Program-made: the position numbers and the translations under genes
Shown: piece by piece, positions 1-8,089 of the stretch
Layout: every line of letters starts with the position of its first letter
Position numbering within the stretch: position 1 is the stretch's first letter
NCBI GenBank assembly: GCA_902765485.1
Contig: CACWZZ010000007.1
Location: 1 to 64,000, forward strand
Source: an uncultured Bacteroidales bacterium
GTDB lineage: Bacteria; Bacteroidota; Bacteroidia; Bacteroidales; Paludibacteraceae
DNA: 64,000 bases
Direction: 5' to 3'
The notes under the pieces: generated by a model
Told to the model about the DNA's origin: nothing
Database searches by the model: none
Seen by the model: the letters and a program-made list of their open reading frames with translations, nothing else

Positions 1-30
1 AAATCGACTGAATAGATATACTAAAATATA

Positions 31-471
31 CTAATCTCTGCGATATTTGGCAAAGTTTTGATACTTATACCGAAGCCCGAAATAGGCGTTTAGTGCGTCG
101 TAGAGAGCCTGCGAACTCATGTTTTTGGTGTCGAGATAACCCAGTGCTTCATTGGTTCGGATGGCAGCAACTAACTTAGCCGCCGAACCCTTGGCTGCGC
201 TCCTCAGTTCCGCTTCCACCGCTTCCGCCTTGCCCTCTTGGATACACTGCGCCGTCAGCAGCGCAAACCGCCCTTCCGCTTTCACTCCCGCTCCCGCTTG
301 TGCTTGTTCCTTTTGGGAACAAGCTGCTTCGTCCGCTTCCACGGTCATGGGTCTAATCTCTCGAACTATTTGCTGCACATGGGTATGCGTGCCGCCAATG
401 AATTGGCTTTCAATATGTTGCTCGGCGATGAAATTGCCGGCTACATAGATGTTGCGTTGTCTGTCTTCCAT
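31..471 (-). CDS. hypothetical protein with DRQRNIYVAGN N-terminus (146 aa)
   Basis: Function not recognised. The ATG at 471 is chosen over a longer in-frame extension: it lies 4 nt after the RhuM stop, and its N-terminus MEDRQRNIYVAGNFIAEQH matches the start of the 39-residue ORF at 1539-1658. Residues 2-30 look like short beta turns (YVAGNFIAEQHIESQFIGG). The middle is Ala/Glu/Gln-rich and probably helical, and the C-terminus (EALGYLDTKNMSSQALYDAL) resembles a small folded domain. The palindrome at 302-324 falls inside the gene and encodes part of the low-complexity middle. It is the last gene of a five-gene operon read from the promoter at 2487-2518. The YVAGNxIA segment recalls oligomerisation peptides (GDxxxGD type) of bacterial conflict systems, but that is inference. 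Confidence 0.75.
   Translation of the reverse strand: MEDRQRNIYVAGNFIAEQHIESQFIGGTHTHVQQIVREIRPMTVEADEAACSQKEQAQAGAGVKAEGRFALLTAQCIQEGKAEAVEAELRSAAKGSAAKLVAAIRTNEALGYLDTKNMSSQALYDALNAYFGLRYKYQNFAKYRRD
302..324. repeat. GCTTGTTCC palindrome, copy 1 (inside a CDS)
   Basis: A perfect 9-bp inverted repeat, GCTTGTTCC / GGAACAAGC, around a TTTTG loop. Related hairpins lie at 10408-10441, 10963-10993, 11506-11535 and 11560-11593. This is the only copy within a coding region, where it adds AACSQKEQ-like residues in frame. Confidence 0.7.
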
Positions 472-475
472 AATA

Positions 476-1534
476 TTATTGCTTGTTATCCTCAAAAGGT
501 ATTGTAGGCAGGACGAAACGATCGAAGTCTGATTGGTAGAGTGCGTCTTGTACGACACGGTACTTTTCAAATTCTGTTTCCGCTTTCATTTGTGCCAGTT
601 CCGCAGAGATCTTTCCTGAGTCTTGCAGGATCTCTCTATCCCATAGTTTCAGGAAACTATTCAGCCGCTCTTCCCAGTCTGCCATTGTCATGGGGATGTG
701 TCTCATAGCTTGTAATTCTGCAAAGTCCAGATATGCAGATACAATACGTTCCAATTGCTGGAGTTCATCTTCGGTAAGATAATTTTTGGCGATAGAAACA
801 TCGTATTTATGAATTTTACCGTTAGGAGCACCTTCCCAAGATGTCAAGCCCATGTGTTCTTTTTCCGCATCTGCCCTCTCGTATATTAGTTCCGCAGCCG
901 TGTGTTGGTGAATGGAATAATGCATCTTGTTTTGTACCGCAGCGAAGAAGCGTTGTGTCGCCGCTGCAGTTGGATCATAGTCAATGCTCGTAGCATATAT
1001 GTCCGTGATTTTTTGGTAGAAACGACGTTCGGAGATGCGTATCTCACGCACTTTCTCCAATTGTTTCTCGAAGTAGTCTTTGGTGAGGATTGTTCCACCA
1101 TTTTTCAATCGTTCGGAGTCCATCACCCATCCCTGGATTGTGTAGTCTTTCACAATGGCGTTAGCCCATTTGCGGAATTGTACAGCGCGCTCGTTATTTA
1201 CCTTAAAGCCCACAGCGATAATCATTTGCAGGTTGTAGTGTTTTACTTCGCGTGCAACCTGCCGTGTGCCTTCCGTTTGAACTATTCGGAAATTCCTAAT
1301 AGTTGCATCCTCTGTCAGTTCATGGTCAGCGTATATCTTTTGAATATGCTCATTGATAGTAGGTACTTCCACTCCATATAATTCCGCCATCAGGCGTTGG
1401 GTTAGCCACAGGTTCTCGTCCTGGTAGCGCAATTCCACGCTATCCGGTTGGTCTCCTATAGTGCTAGCAAATGTAAGATACTCCGCTGCAGAAGAGCGTA
1501 TAGTAATTTCTTGTGTTTTCTTTTTTGTTGCCAT
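476..1534 (-). CDS. RhuM-family (virulence/phage antirepressor-like) protein
   Basis: A 352-aa protein that I recognise as the RhuM family, common in mobile islands and of unproven biochemical role. Visible family features are the N-terminal LWLTQRLMAELYGVEVPTIN helix-turn-helix-like segment (about residues 40-60), the VKHYNLQMIIAVGFKVNNER block (about 105-125), and the GGTILTKDYFEKQLEKVREI and FFAAVQNKMHYSIHQHTAAE blocks. The start is the ATG at 1534 (MATKKKTQEI), 4 nt after the stop of the 39-aa ORF; the longer in-frame reading overlaps that ORF. It belongs to the operon running from 2443 to 31. RhuM genes often neighbour restriction or toxin loci, which fits the adjacent defence-like cassette. 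Confidence 0.85.
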   Translation of the reverse strand: MATKKKTQEITIRSSAAEYLTFASTIGDQPDSVELRYQDENLWLTQRLMAELYGVEVPTINEHIQKIYADHELTEDATIRNFRIVQTEGTRQVAREVKHYNLQMIIAVGFKVNNERAVQFRKWANAIVKDYTIQGWVMDSERLKNGGTILTKDYFEKQLEKVREIRISERRFYQKITDIYATSIDYDPTAAATQRFFAAVQNKMHYSIHQHTAAELIYERADAEKEHMGLTSWEGAPNGKIHKYDVSIAKNYLTEDELQQLERIVSAYLDFAELQAMRHIPMTMADWEERLNSFLKLWDREILQDSGKISAELAQMKAETEFEKYRVVQDALYQSDFDRFVLPTIPFEDNKQ

Positions 1535-1538
1535 AGTT

Positions 1539-1658
1539 TTAATCTTTTGTTGTTTGTGCGCCAATGGCTCCTGGGGAGACATTGTCTATATGAGCACCGA
1601 CATGCTTATCTCCTGCGATGTAATTGCCGGCTACATAGATGTTGCGTTGTCTGTCCAT
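1539..1658 (-). CDS. small protein, 39 aa, DRQRNIYVAGN family
   Basis: A very short ORF with ATG at 1658 and TAA at 1539-1541. It overlaps the end of the upstream coiled-coil gene by 28 nt and ends 4 nt before the RhuM ATG, spacing typical of translational coupling. The protein starts MDRQRNIYVAGNYIAGDK and continues HVGAHIDNVSPG. Thirty-four bases (1622-1655) are identical to 432-465 in the last gene of the operon, so the two N-termini share a recent duplication or gene conversion. No catalytic motif is possible at this size; an oligomerisation or partner-binding peptide is a guess. Exact operon packing and the paralogous N-terminus are why I call it real. Confidence 0.6.
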   Translation of the reverse strand: MDRQRNIYVAGNYIAGDKHVGAHIDNVSPGAIGAQTTKD

Positions 1659-2038
1659 AGTGGTAGTTGCGGTTGGTCGTTGATATTCAGTTTGCGTCGT
1701 GCGGAACGTGCAGGCGCGGTTAAAGAGACGTGATATTGTTTGCCAATAGTCTGTTTTTCGATATATTGCGAGGTAACGATATTCGGTCGTTCTCTAAGTT
1801 CTTTGTTTTCGGCGAGGAGTTGAGCTTTCTCTGCTTTGAGTTGCTCGATTTGTCTTATTAGTTCGGCTTTTTCTTGTTCAAGAGTCTGATTTTGTGCATG
1901 TTCGAGCGCAAGGGCAGCGCGCAACTGTTCCTTGTTGCGGAGCACTTGCTGCATCTCTATCTGATGTCCTTTTATGAGATCATCCTGTTGGGTTGAGAAA
2001 TCAATTAAAGTTTCTATGTTAAGGTCATCAGTAGGCAC
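1631..2038 (-). CDS. coiled-coil hypothetical protein (135 aa)
   Basis: Not recognised. Residues about 20-85 form a continuous heptad-rich coiled coil (EKAELIRQIEQLKAEKAQLL). A short segment follows, TSQYIEKQTIGKQYHVSL, that resembles the beta-like turns of the DRQRNIYVAGN proteins downstream. The C-terminus is basic (ARSARRKLNIN). It starts 3 nt after the stop of the upstream gene and overlaps the 39-aa ORF by 28 nt. Together these suggest small structural partners of one complex; no enzymatic role can be read. Confidence 0.75.
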   Translation of the reverse strand: MPTDDLNIETLIDFSTQQDDLIKGHQIEMQQVLRNKEQLRAALALEHAQNQTLEQEKAELIRQIEQLKAEKAQLLAENKELRERPNIVTSQYIEKQTIGKQYHVSLTAPARSARRKLNINDQPQLPLWTDNATSM

Positions 2039-2041
2039 AAT

Positions 2042-2443
2042 TTACTCATCGTTTTCCTCTGCCGTACGCGTTCGCACGCGTGCGATCATTTTATAACACT
2101 CGCCGCCGATAGCGTCATCGTATTTATTGCAGCGGACGAGATCAAAGATAATTGTATTCTTGATATAATCCAACTCCATGTGGTCATAGAGTTGTTTGGT
2201 GTTGATATAATAGTAAGCACCGGATTTGCGTACAGCAAAAGCACGGTCATTGCTCTCTGCATCGACGACCGCCATGTAGAGCACATGCTTCTCTTGCGTG
2301 TCGGGCGCAAGTACGACGGCTTTGTTTTCGTCGATTTTGAGCTGCTCAATAGCATCTGTATTAAATCCTGTTTTGCCTGTTTGTTGAATTGTAGCCTTAG
2401 GTTTAAGACTATAATCTTTAGCATTTATAACTTCACCAATCAT
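2042..2443 (-). CDS. hypothetical protein (133 aa), first gene of RhuM operon
   Basis: Not recognised by name. It has the character of small alpha/beta proteins from Bacteroidales mobile DNA: a segment IQQTGKTGFNTDAIEQLKI, a strand-rich middle (LYMAVVDAESNDRAFAVRKS), a short motif GAYYYINTKQLYDHM and an acidic C-terminus. No membrane segment or signal peptide. It is the first gene after a consensus promoter at 2487-2518, with an untranslated leader of about 37 nt, and is followed within 3 nt by the coiled-coil gene, so it should be co-expressed with the RhuM protein. Confidence refers to its being a gene. Confidence 0.75.
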   Translation of the reverse strand: MIGEVINAKDYSLKPKATIQQTGKTGFNTDAIEQLKIDENKAVVLAPDTQEKHVLYMAVVDAESNDRAFAVRKSGAYYYINTKQLYDHMELDYIKNTIIFDLVRCNKYDDAIGGECYKMIARVRTRTAEENDE

Positions 2444-2486
2444 TTTATTTTTGATTTCTTTTTAATTTCTTTTTCAAAATTCGCAG

Positions 2487-2518
2487 CAAAATTACAATAA
2501 ATTTTTTAATTGAGCAAA
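2487..2518 (-). promoter_or_regulatory. Bacteroidetes promoter, RhuM operon
   Basis: On the minus strand TTTG (2515-2518), a 20-nt spacer, then TAATTTTG (2487-2494), matching the -33/-7 Bacteroidetes consensus. It lies about 45 nt upstream of the ATG at 2443. Confidence 0.7.
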
Positions 2519-2571
2519 TTTTCTTGAATAAAAGTGTACGAAAATATGTGTTTTTCTTGCGAATGGTGTGA

Positions 2572-2607
2572 GGAAATAAAAAATCGCCCGTTACTCGCGG
2601 ACGATTT
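2572..2607 (-). terminator. intrinsic terminator of the rSAM/helicase/DndD-like cassette
   Basis: The minus strand reads AAATCGTCCG, a 7-nt loop, CGGGCGATTT (one G-T wobble), then TTTTATTT. It lies about 100 nt beyond the last gene of the cassette (stop at 2707) and separates it from the RhuM operon promoter. Confidence 0.7.
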
Positions 2608-2706
2608 TAGCAGTTGGATGGTACCCGACGAAAAGAACGAAGCAAAACGCGTCTCAGAGGCGGCGCGTTTAGTATGGCTCGGAGGAATAGAAGTCAATTA
2701 AATGGG

Positions 2707-3156
2707 TTACTGCTCACCAAAATCCGATAAGAATTGTGCATTCATATCGTCCATGTCTGCAATCAACTTTAAGGCTAAAGCTTTGTCATCGTATTTTTTC
2801 ATTAAGTCTGATAAAACACTGAAACCTGTATTGGCAAATTTATCCGCCAAAGGGAATACATTGTCCGAACTTGTAATTTTTTCCAAGTTGCCCATGCACT
2901 CAGCTTCATGTGCTGCAAAATACGCTGCCGAATATAAGAAACGTTTCGGCTGATCTTTGACATATTCCTCTCGTATCAGAGACTCTTTCGGTCCATCCAA
3001 TTCACTTGGCAGTCCATTGTTATAACCCAATGCAAACACAAAATTATACAATGTAAGACGACTGGAAGTGCTATTACTTAGACGGAAATAGTCTTGGCGG
3101 TCAACATCTGCCAAAACACCCTTTTTATTCTTGGTAGAAATATTAAGAAATGCCAT
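2707..3156 (-). CDS. small helical protein, possibly DndE-like
   Basis: A 149-aa soluble, mostly helical protein directly downstream (5 nt) of the DndD-like ATPase gene and last in its cassette. The segment DYFRLSNSTSSRLTLYNFVF, then a GYNNGLPSEL turn and the helix KRFLYSAAYFAAHEAE, roughly resemble the order of DndE (small DNA-backbone-nick binding protein, DUF1832), and position next to a DndD-like gene supports this. Sequence similarity by eye is weak and the protein is slightly longer than classical DndE, so I treat DndE as a hypothesis. No cysteine cluster, signal peptide or membrane segment. Confidence 0.7.
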   Translation of the reverse strand: MAFLNISTKNKKGVLADVDRQDYFRLSNSTSSRLTLYNFVFALGYNNGLPSELDGPKESLIREEYVKDQPKRFLYSAAYFAAHEAECMGNLEKITSSDNVFPLADKFANTGFSVLSDLMKKYDDKALALKLIADMDDMNAQFLSDFGEQ

Positions 3157-3161
3157 AGTTG

Positions 3162-5135
3162 TTACTTTTTGATTTTCGTTATACCATTTTCAAAACTAAG
3201 TTCACAATATGAACTATATTTCTGATTCAATTGTGCACGCACATTCTCATCATATTCAGTAGGAGTAAAAGAGAGAATAACCTGCTTGGAATCAGCAACA
3301 TCCAAAAGGACTTGCATAAAGTTGACACGGTTTTTCTCTCCGACACGTCCTAAGGGAGTATCAATATAAAGAAGTGAATCATGTCCGGAAGTTTTCTGGA
3401 GCGCAATCGTAAATGACAATGCCAATAGGGCACGCTCAGCCGCACTACAAGAACCTAATGTTTGTTCGCCATAAGTATCCAATAATTGGAAAGAGTAATC
3501 TTCGAGGATATTAACGCGCGAAAAAGCACCTTGCTTCCATATTAAGCGACTAAATATATCAAAAGTCTCCTTCTGCATCTCCTGACGACATTCTGTGAGA
3601 ATTTCATCTTTTGTTGAACGAAGAATCTTAAGACTTTTCTCACAGAAATCCATTTGACGTCCATAGATTTCCATTGCGCTGTTATTCTTTATAGCTTTAT
3701 TCAGTTCTTCCTGCGCGGTTTCTGCTTCTCTCTTATATTGTTCAGCGAAGTGTTGTTCACGTCCTAATCGCTGATTCTCACTATCTAATTGGCTTTGGCA
3801 GGTAGCACGATTATCTATAGCATGGCTGATTTCTTCCGTATTGGGAATAGTGCGCAAGAATGCTTCTAATTCCCCACGTAGCCTTTCAGCATCTGCTAAC
3901 TCATCTTTAATACGAGATGCATCTTTCAATAACTGGTTCTTTTTAGCAGTATATCTTTTCATTTGATCAAAGATACCTCTAATAGCCATAGAGGCTTTGT
4001 TTAACTCAGCAGATGTCGCGGAAGAGACTTCTAACTTCTGTAGTATAGATAATACATGTTGCAGATGTTCCGTGTCTAAATGACTTCCACATATAGAGCA
4101 AACTTTACTATCGCGTATAGCTTCTACTAATTTACGATCAACTTTCGGAGGGAGATTTCCCGCCTTTTCTTGCTTTTTAATGTAGTCGTAAAATTTCTTT
4201 AATGCAGGATAAAGCGCAAAGTACACATAGTATTCTTGAACAAATTCTATCAATTGCTCCTTTGCCCTTCTTTCTTGCTCTGTTAGAGATGTGATTTGGC
4301 GATCGACAGATTCCAGTTGTTTCATTTTGTCTTTCAGCCCATCATGCCCTTTGATTTTCTCGTTCAATTCTTCTACTTGCGCCCTTAACTTGCCTATATT
4401 GCCTTTGATAATAATAACTTTATCTTGCTGGTCTTGATACCTTTTTAATGCACTACCTAAATTTTCTTGGGCAGTTTTTACTTGTGAGTCGCCATATTTT
4501 GCAAGGGTCGGAGCAATTTCCAAGCGTTCAAAGCTTTCAATATTCTTAATAGCTTTTTCAATAACAGAAGCTTGCGTTAAGTCCTTAATTCCACTCTCAA
4601 TATTCTTTCTTTGAGAATCTTTGAAATACTGATCCATCAGCTCACCATCAAAGAAGATGTATTCGTTAATCTCTCTTGGCACATAACGAGAAACCCACAT
4701 TTGAACATCATCTTTATTTTCAATAAATTCAGCTCCTCTTGCTCCACCGGTTCTTACGGCGATGATATTAGTTTTAGTTTCAACAGCATCAGCCGCAGTA
4801 ATACTGAAAGTAGATGTTCGCATGAAATCCATCGTGGAATTCATTTCGTCAAGAGACATTCTTACTGTTACAGAAACATCTCCGAACTTTTTGTTTTCCC
4901 GTCTAAGTTCTTCTACATATTGGCTATTGATTCTTCTGATGGCAGTATTTCGATCTCCTAAATGCAACTCTTCACCATACAAACACCACGTAAGAGCGTT
5001 GAGAAGGTTAGTCTTTCCTTCTCCATTTTCACCGATAATGATATGAATGTCTTTCTGACCAGACTTTTTCGGGAATGTAAATTTCTCGTCTCGATATTGA
5101 CGAAAATTCTTAATCTCAATTGATTCGATTCGCAT
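3162..5135 (-). CDS. DndD-like SMC/Rad50-type ATPase with zinc hook
   Basis: A 657-aa ABC/SMC ATPase. Walker A is GENGEGKT at residues 35-42. Long coiled coils flank a central CSICG motif (about residue 344), the start of a Rad50-type zinc-hook pair that would dimerise two arms, though only one CxxC is visible per chain, as in Rad50. The ABC signature is LGSCSAAERALLALSF near residue 560, and Walker B is SLLYIDTPLG about 25 residues later. Size and layout match DndD of phosphorothioate systems and other defence AAA ATPases. It starts 4 nt after the 50-aa ORF and 5 nt before the possible DndE gene. No DndC-like sulfurtransferase or cysteine desulfurase is nearby, so it is probably DNA-sensing or nuclease-coupled rather than part of DNA sulfuration. 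The precise subfamily needs a profile search. Confidence 0.85.
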   Translation of the reverse strand: MRIESIEIKNFRQYRDEKFTFPKKSGQKDIHIIIGENGEGKTNLLNALTWCLYGEELHLGDRNTAIRRINSQYVEELRRENKKFGDVSVTVRMSLDEMNSTMDFMRTSTFSITAADAVETKTNIIAVRTGGARGAEFIENKDDVQMWVSRYVPREINEYIFFDGELMDQYFKDSQRKNIESGIKDLTQASVIEKAIKNIESFERLEIAPTLAKYGDSQVKTAQENLGSALKRYQDQQDKVIIIKGNIGKLRAQVEELNEKIKGHDGLKDKMKQLESVDRQITSLTEQERRAKEQLIEFVQEYYVYFALYPALKKFYDYIKKQEKAGNLPPKVDRKLVEAIRDSKVCSICGSHLDTEHLQHVLSILQKLEVSSATSAELNKASMAIRGIFDQMKRYTAKKNQLLKDASRIKDELADAERLRGELEAFLRTIPNTEEISHAIDNRATCQSQLDSENQRLGREQHFAEQYKREAETAQEELNKAIKNNSAMEIYGRQMDFCEKSLKILRSTKDEILTECRQEMQKETFDIFSRLIWKQGAFSRVNILEDYSFQLLDTYGEQTLGSCSAAERALLALSFTIALQKTSGHDSLLYIDTPLGRVGEKNRVNFMQVLLDVADSKQVILSFTPTEYDENVRAQLNQKYSSYCELSFENGITKIKK

Positions 5136-5139
5136 GGCC

Positions 5140-5292
5140 TTATTTAATTTGGTTAATTACTTTTTCAATCTCGCGTCTCGGCTGTTTGCCTTGCTCGATA
5201 TAGGACAATAACGATGGCAATTGGATTTTTATAAAAGAATCTCCATCTGCCTTTTCTCTAATTTTCTGAACAATTTTTTTGTTTAGTGCCAT
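5140..5292 (-). CDS. 50-aa protein between helicase and DndD-like genes
   Basis: ATG at 5292, TAA at 5140-5142. The protein starts MALNKKIVQKIREKADGDSF and ends REIEKVINQIK, with no frame interruption. It lies 13 nt after the helicase stop and 4 nt before the ATPase ATG, filling what would otherwise be the only gap in a tightly packed operon. Predicted as two amphipathic helices, charged (many K, E, R) and soluble, with the size of a bridging or regulatory subunit. No family recognised. Real translation is inferred from operon spacing and codon use like the neighbours. Confidence 0.65.
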   Translation of the reverse strand: MALNKKIVQKIREKADGDSFIKIQLPSLLSYIEQGKQPRREIEKVINQIK

Positions 5293-5305
5293 AAGTGTAT
5301 TGGAT

Positions 5306-7435
5306 TTAATTTAATGCAAAAATATTCTTTAGTGCATCAGCAGAATTTATTGCTAATACTGCTATTTCATTGAGGCGCGCCAACTCTTTCTGACGAATCT
5401 TAGCATCAATATCTCTCATTCCATCATCAACAAAGCATCCCGAGGACTCAACACAAATATCATATAGATATGCATAAGATTTAGACGCTTCTTGGCGAAT
5501 AATACGACCTATTCGTTGCACATACTCGCGCGGATTAGTACTACTTGCCATTAGAATACCTCTTGCAGCAGTCGGAATATCTATTCCTTCATCTAAACAT
5601 TTTATAGCCACGAGTGCCCGGTATCGTTTCTCTACAAACTTTTGGATGATGTATTGTCTTTCTGTTTTACCGCCGTATTGAGATTTAGGAGTGGTTCCCT
5701 CTTCCTGCGTTAATTGGTGAAATAATATACCTTTCTTATTCAAAATCTCTACTACGTGTTCTTTTTGTTGAGGCGATACAAATATGATCAGGTTCTCTAA
5801 CTCGTCTTTTGCCGCTAACTCGTCTAAGATTGATTCTAAAACCGGATATTTATTCTCCGCATTTTTAATTATGTTAGCCCGTTTCTCAATCAAACGTTCA
5901 TATAATTCAGCAGCATCATCATCTGTGTCTTTGACGCGATATAGCTTACTAATTCTATCTGTTAGGTTAGCATATTCAATGCCTTCGTCATCGGTTAATG
6001 AGACACGATGGATGTTGTAGTAATAATCAACTAAGAAGTGTTTACCGGTTAACGGATTTATTTCTGCAAGCGCATTTTTTAGAGTGAACTCAAAATGCAC
6101 ATTGCCAAAGTAATTATCAATTATTTTTGTACCAGAATCATCAAACCATCTGGAGGGAGTTGCACTCAGTCCTATTCTGTAGTCATATCGTTCCATCAAT
6201 GCAGCACGAAGCTTTCTTGCACCAAGCCAATGAACTTCATCACCAATAAACAATACTTTCGAATTTGCGCCAACATTTTCCTGTATGATCGAAATAAAAT
6301 CAGGCGATGATGCAGTATCATGAGTTGTGTATAATATACATTTGTTAGCTAAGCCTATGCGATTTTGTAGGCATATTGTTGTAAGAGCATTTCTCCAATT
6401 ATTATGCGTGCCATCCACCACATCGGTTTCATCTGCTACAATACCAAGTTTCTCTACTTCGCCTTTCCATTGTTTCGCTAGAGTGTTCTGCGGACAAGAG
6501 ATTATGGTTATTACACGTTCGTGCTGATGCATGATATAATTCATGCCAGCAATAGCAGTTCTTGTCTTACCAGTTCCCGTAGCCATTTCAAATAGCATAG
6601 AAAAGCCCGATTCTCGCCACTTTGCGAGCGCATCCTTTTGGTAGTAAAAGAGCGAAATCCCATCCAGTTCAAAGGGAGATTTAACGGCTCTTTTCCGTTC
6701 GATATATTTCTTAGCAGAAATAGAATCTGTCTCAAAGTCTTTCGAGAAAGCAATTAGTTCCTCACGGACTGCTTTAGGTAATGGTATAAGGCTTATATTA
6801 TACTTACTCCCCGCCCAGATCTCATCAAACTTCTCGCGGTCGTTCTTGTAATAATCCGCAGAATCTTCCCAGTCTTTGAAGACTTTAAATTCCTCATCAT
6901 TATGCGTCCACGCAGAAGCGGTTTCATTTATTGATCCACTAAAAGAGATATGATTACCTTCTGCGTCGGTAAGGATGCCAACCTTTTGATGAAAGAGACC
7001 TATTGAGAACAGGTTCTCCTTTGTTAGGGGATTTCCTTTTGCATCTACTACGACTGCTAATTTAATCTCTAAGCGTCCTTGCGAGAGTAGCCATCCGAGT
7101 GCTTTCACATGGTCACATAAAAGTGCATTCTCTAATTGCTCTAAATTAAGTCCGAGATCCAAAGCTGTTATATCTTCGCTATTATCAACTACTTTCTGAA
7201 TAATAGACATGTCTTCGGAAGACAAAATTGGACTTGTAATTAGGCGCATTATTCCTCCATTTTGAATAAATTGCGCCATTCCTCTGGCTGCTACGGCTAA
7301 TGATGTGGACGTAAAGAATCCTGCTATTCTGTCATATAGAATAGCACTTGCGAGAACCGGTTCGTAGAAATCTTGTACGATATCACCTATACCAGATTCA
7401 TAGCATGATTTTATGTCCAAATCTTTAAAGCTCAT
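5306..7435 (-). CDS. PLD-nuclease/DEAD-box superfamily 2 helicase fusion
   Basis: A 709-aa two-part protein. Residues 1-230 form a phospholipase-D-like domain with one HxK motif, FHQKVGIL (H149, K151), then SGSINETASAW (N170), as in PLD-type nucleases that dimerise. From about residue 260 a superfamily 2 helicase follows: Walker A MATGTGKT, motif II as GDEVHW (a DEAH variant), motif III GLSATPSRW, and a C-terminal helicase lobe with KCLDEGIDIP and the motif VI QRIGRIIRQ. Such PLD-helicase fusions are typical of prokaryotic defence and restriction loci, coupling translocation to nucleic-acid cleavage. It overlaps the upstream gene by 11 nt and precedes the 50-aa ORF. With one HKD half per chain, activity would need a dimer. 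Confidence 0.9.
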   Translation of the reverse strand: MSFKDLDIKSCYESGIGDIVQDFYEPVLASAILYDRIAGFFTSTSLAVAARGMAQFIQNGGIMRLITSPILSSEDMSIIQKVVDNSEDITALDLGLNLEQLENALLCDHVKALGWLLSQGRLEIKLAVVVDAKGNPLTKENLFSIGLFHQKVGILTDAEGNHISFSGSINETASAWTHNDEEFKVFKDWEDSADYYKNDREKFDEIWAGSKYNISLIPLPKAVREELIAFSKDFETDSISAKKYIERKRAVKSPFELDGISLFYYQKDALAKWRESGFSMLFEMATGTGKTRTAIAGMNYIMHQHERVITIISCPQNTLAKQWKGEVEKLGIVADETDVVDGTHNNWRNALTTICLQNRIGLANKCILYTTHDTASSPDFISIIQENVGANSKVLFIGDEVHWLGARKLRAALMERYDYRIGLSATPSRWFDDSGTKIIDNYFGNVHFEFTLKNALAEINPLTGKHFLVDYYYNIHRVSLTDDEGIEYANLTDRISKLYRVKDTDDDAAELYERLIEKRANIIKNAENKYPVLESILDELAAKDELENLIIFVSPQQKEHVVEILNKKGILFHQLTQEEGTTPKSQYGGKTERQYIIQKFVEKRYRALVAIKCLDEGIDIPTAARGILMASSTNPREYVQRIGRIIRQEASKSYAYLYDICVESSGCFVDDGMRDIDAKIRQKELARLNEIAVLAINSADALKNIFALN

Positions 7436-8078
7436 AGTCTATATATTTTCCTACGCAGTTGATTAGTGTTTTTACGTTACTTCTCCGTCGTGCTTGTGTT
7501 GATTCCGAAAGTAAGGAAAAGTAAGATTGTAGCCGTTCGGTGTCCCTATTTAGAGCATAGAAATTCTGTATTAGCGGTATATAGAGCAATAATTTCGGCA
7601 TCAACTCTTTTTGCTCCTCTTTGGATAGAGTAATGAATGATACTCCCAAATACGAAGGATTTATCTTTCCTCTTTGCACGTAGCATAAACCTATTTGTGC
7701 TGCTGTTTTAGCATGGTTCTCTCCATATTTGAAATACGCTCCGTCTTTCTTGGGGCTTTTCAACAACATATATCCCATTTGTATAAAACCGATGTCAGAT
7801 TCTCTTGAAGCAATAGTCAAATATGGAGCGTTATAAACGGCATCGTCAAAATCACTAAATTGCGTTATATCCGCAGAAGAAATGGGGTATTCCACAAAGT
7901 CTTCTTTGATAATATCTATAATCTCTTGAACGGAATATGACTTTAATTCTTTGAAAATAGACAGGCATAAGTTAACCATGGCACTATGCTTATCCTCAGG
8001 ATCTGGACACATTTCATCCACATGCAGTAAATGAGCATAGAATAATGAAATGAGTTTTTTCGATTGTTCTTGTGTCAT
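7425..8078 (-). CDS. 217-aa hypothetical protein of the cassette
   Basis: Not recognised. The sequence is mainly helical, with a central GAYFKYGENHAKTAAQIGLC block and LGVSFITLSKEEQKELMPKL near residue 150, followed by basic QARRRSNVKTL close to the C-terminus. The central block looks like a small conserved binding or oligomerisation site, but I cannot name a fold. No signal peptide or membrane segment. It starts 11 nt after the radical SAM gene and overlaps the helicase gene by 11 nt, so it is translated with them. A helicase partner or specificity subunit would fit the position. Confidence 0.85.
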   Translation of the reverse strand: MTQEQSKKLISLFYAHLLHVDEMCPDPEDKHSAMVNLCLSIFKELKSYSVQEIIDIIKEDFVEYPISSADITQFSDFDDAVYNAPYLTIASRESDIGFIQMGYMLLKSPKKDGAYFKYGENHAKTAAQIGLCYVQRGKINPSYLGVSFITLSKEEQKELMPKLLLYIPLIQNFYALNRDTERLQSYFSLLSESTQARRRSNVKTLINCVGKYIDYEL

Positions 8079-8089
8079 AACGTTGCCAT

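Noticed and set aside
2506..2697. Short minus-strand ORF in the 2.5 kb gap
   Set aside because: It overlaps the promoter and terminator and shows no coding features.
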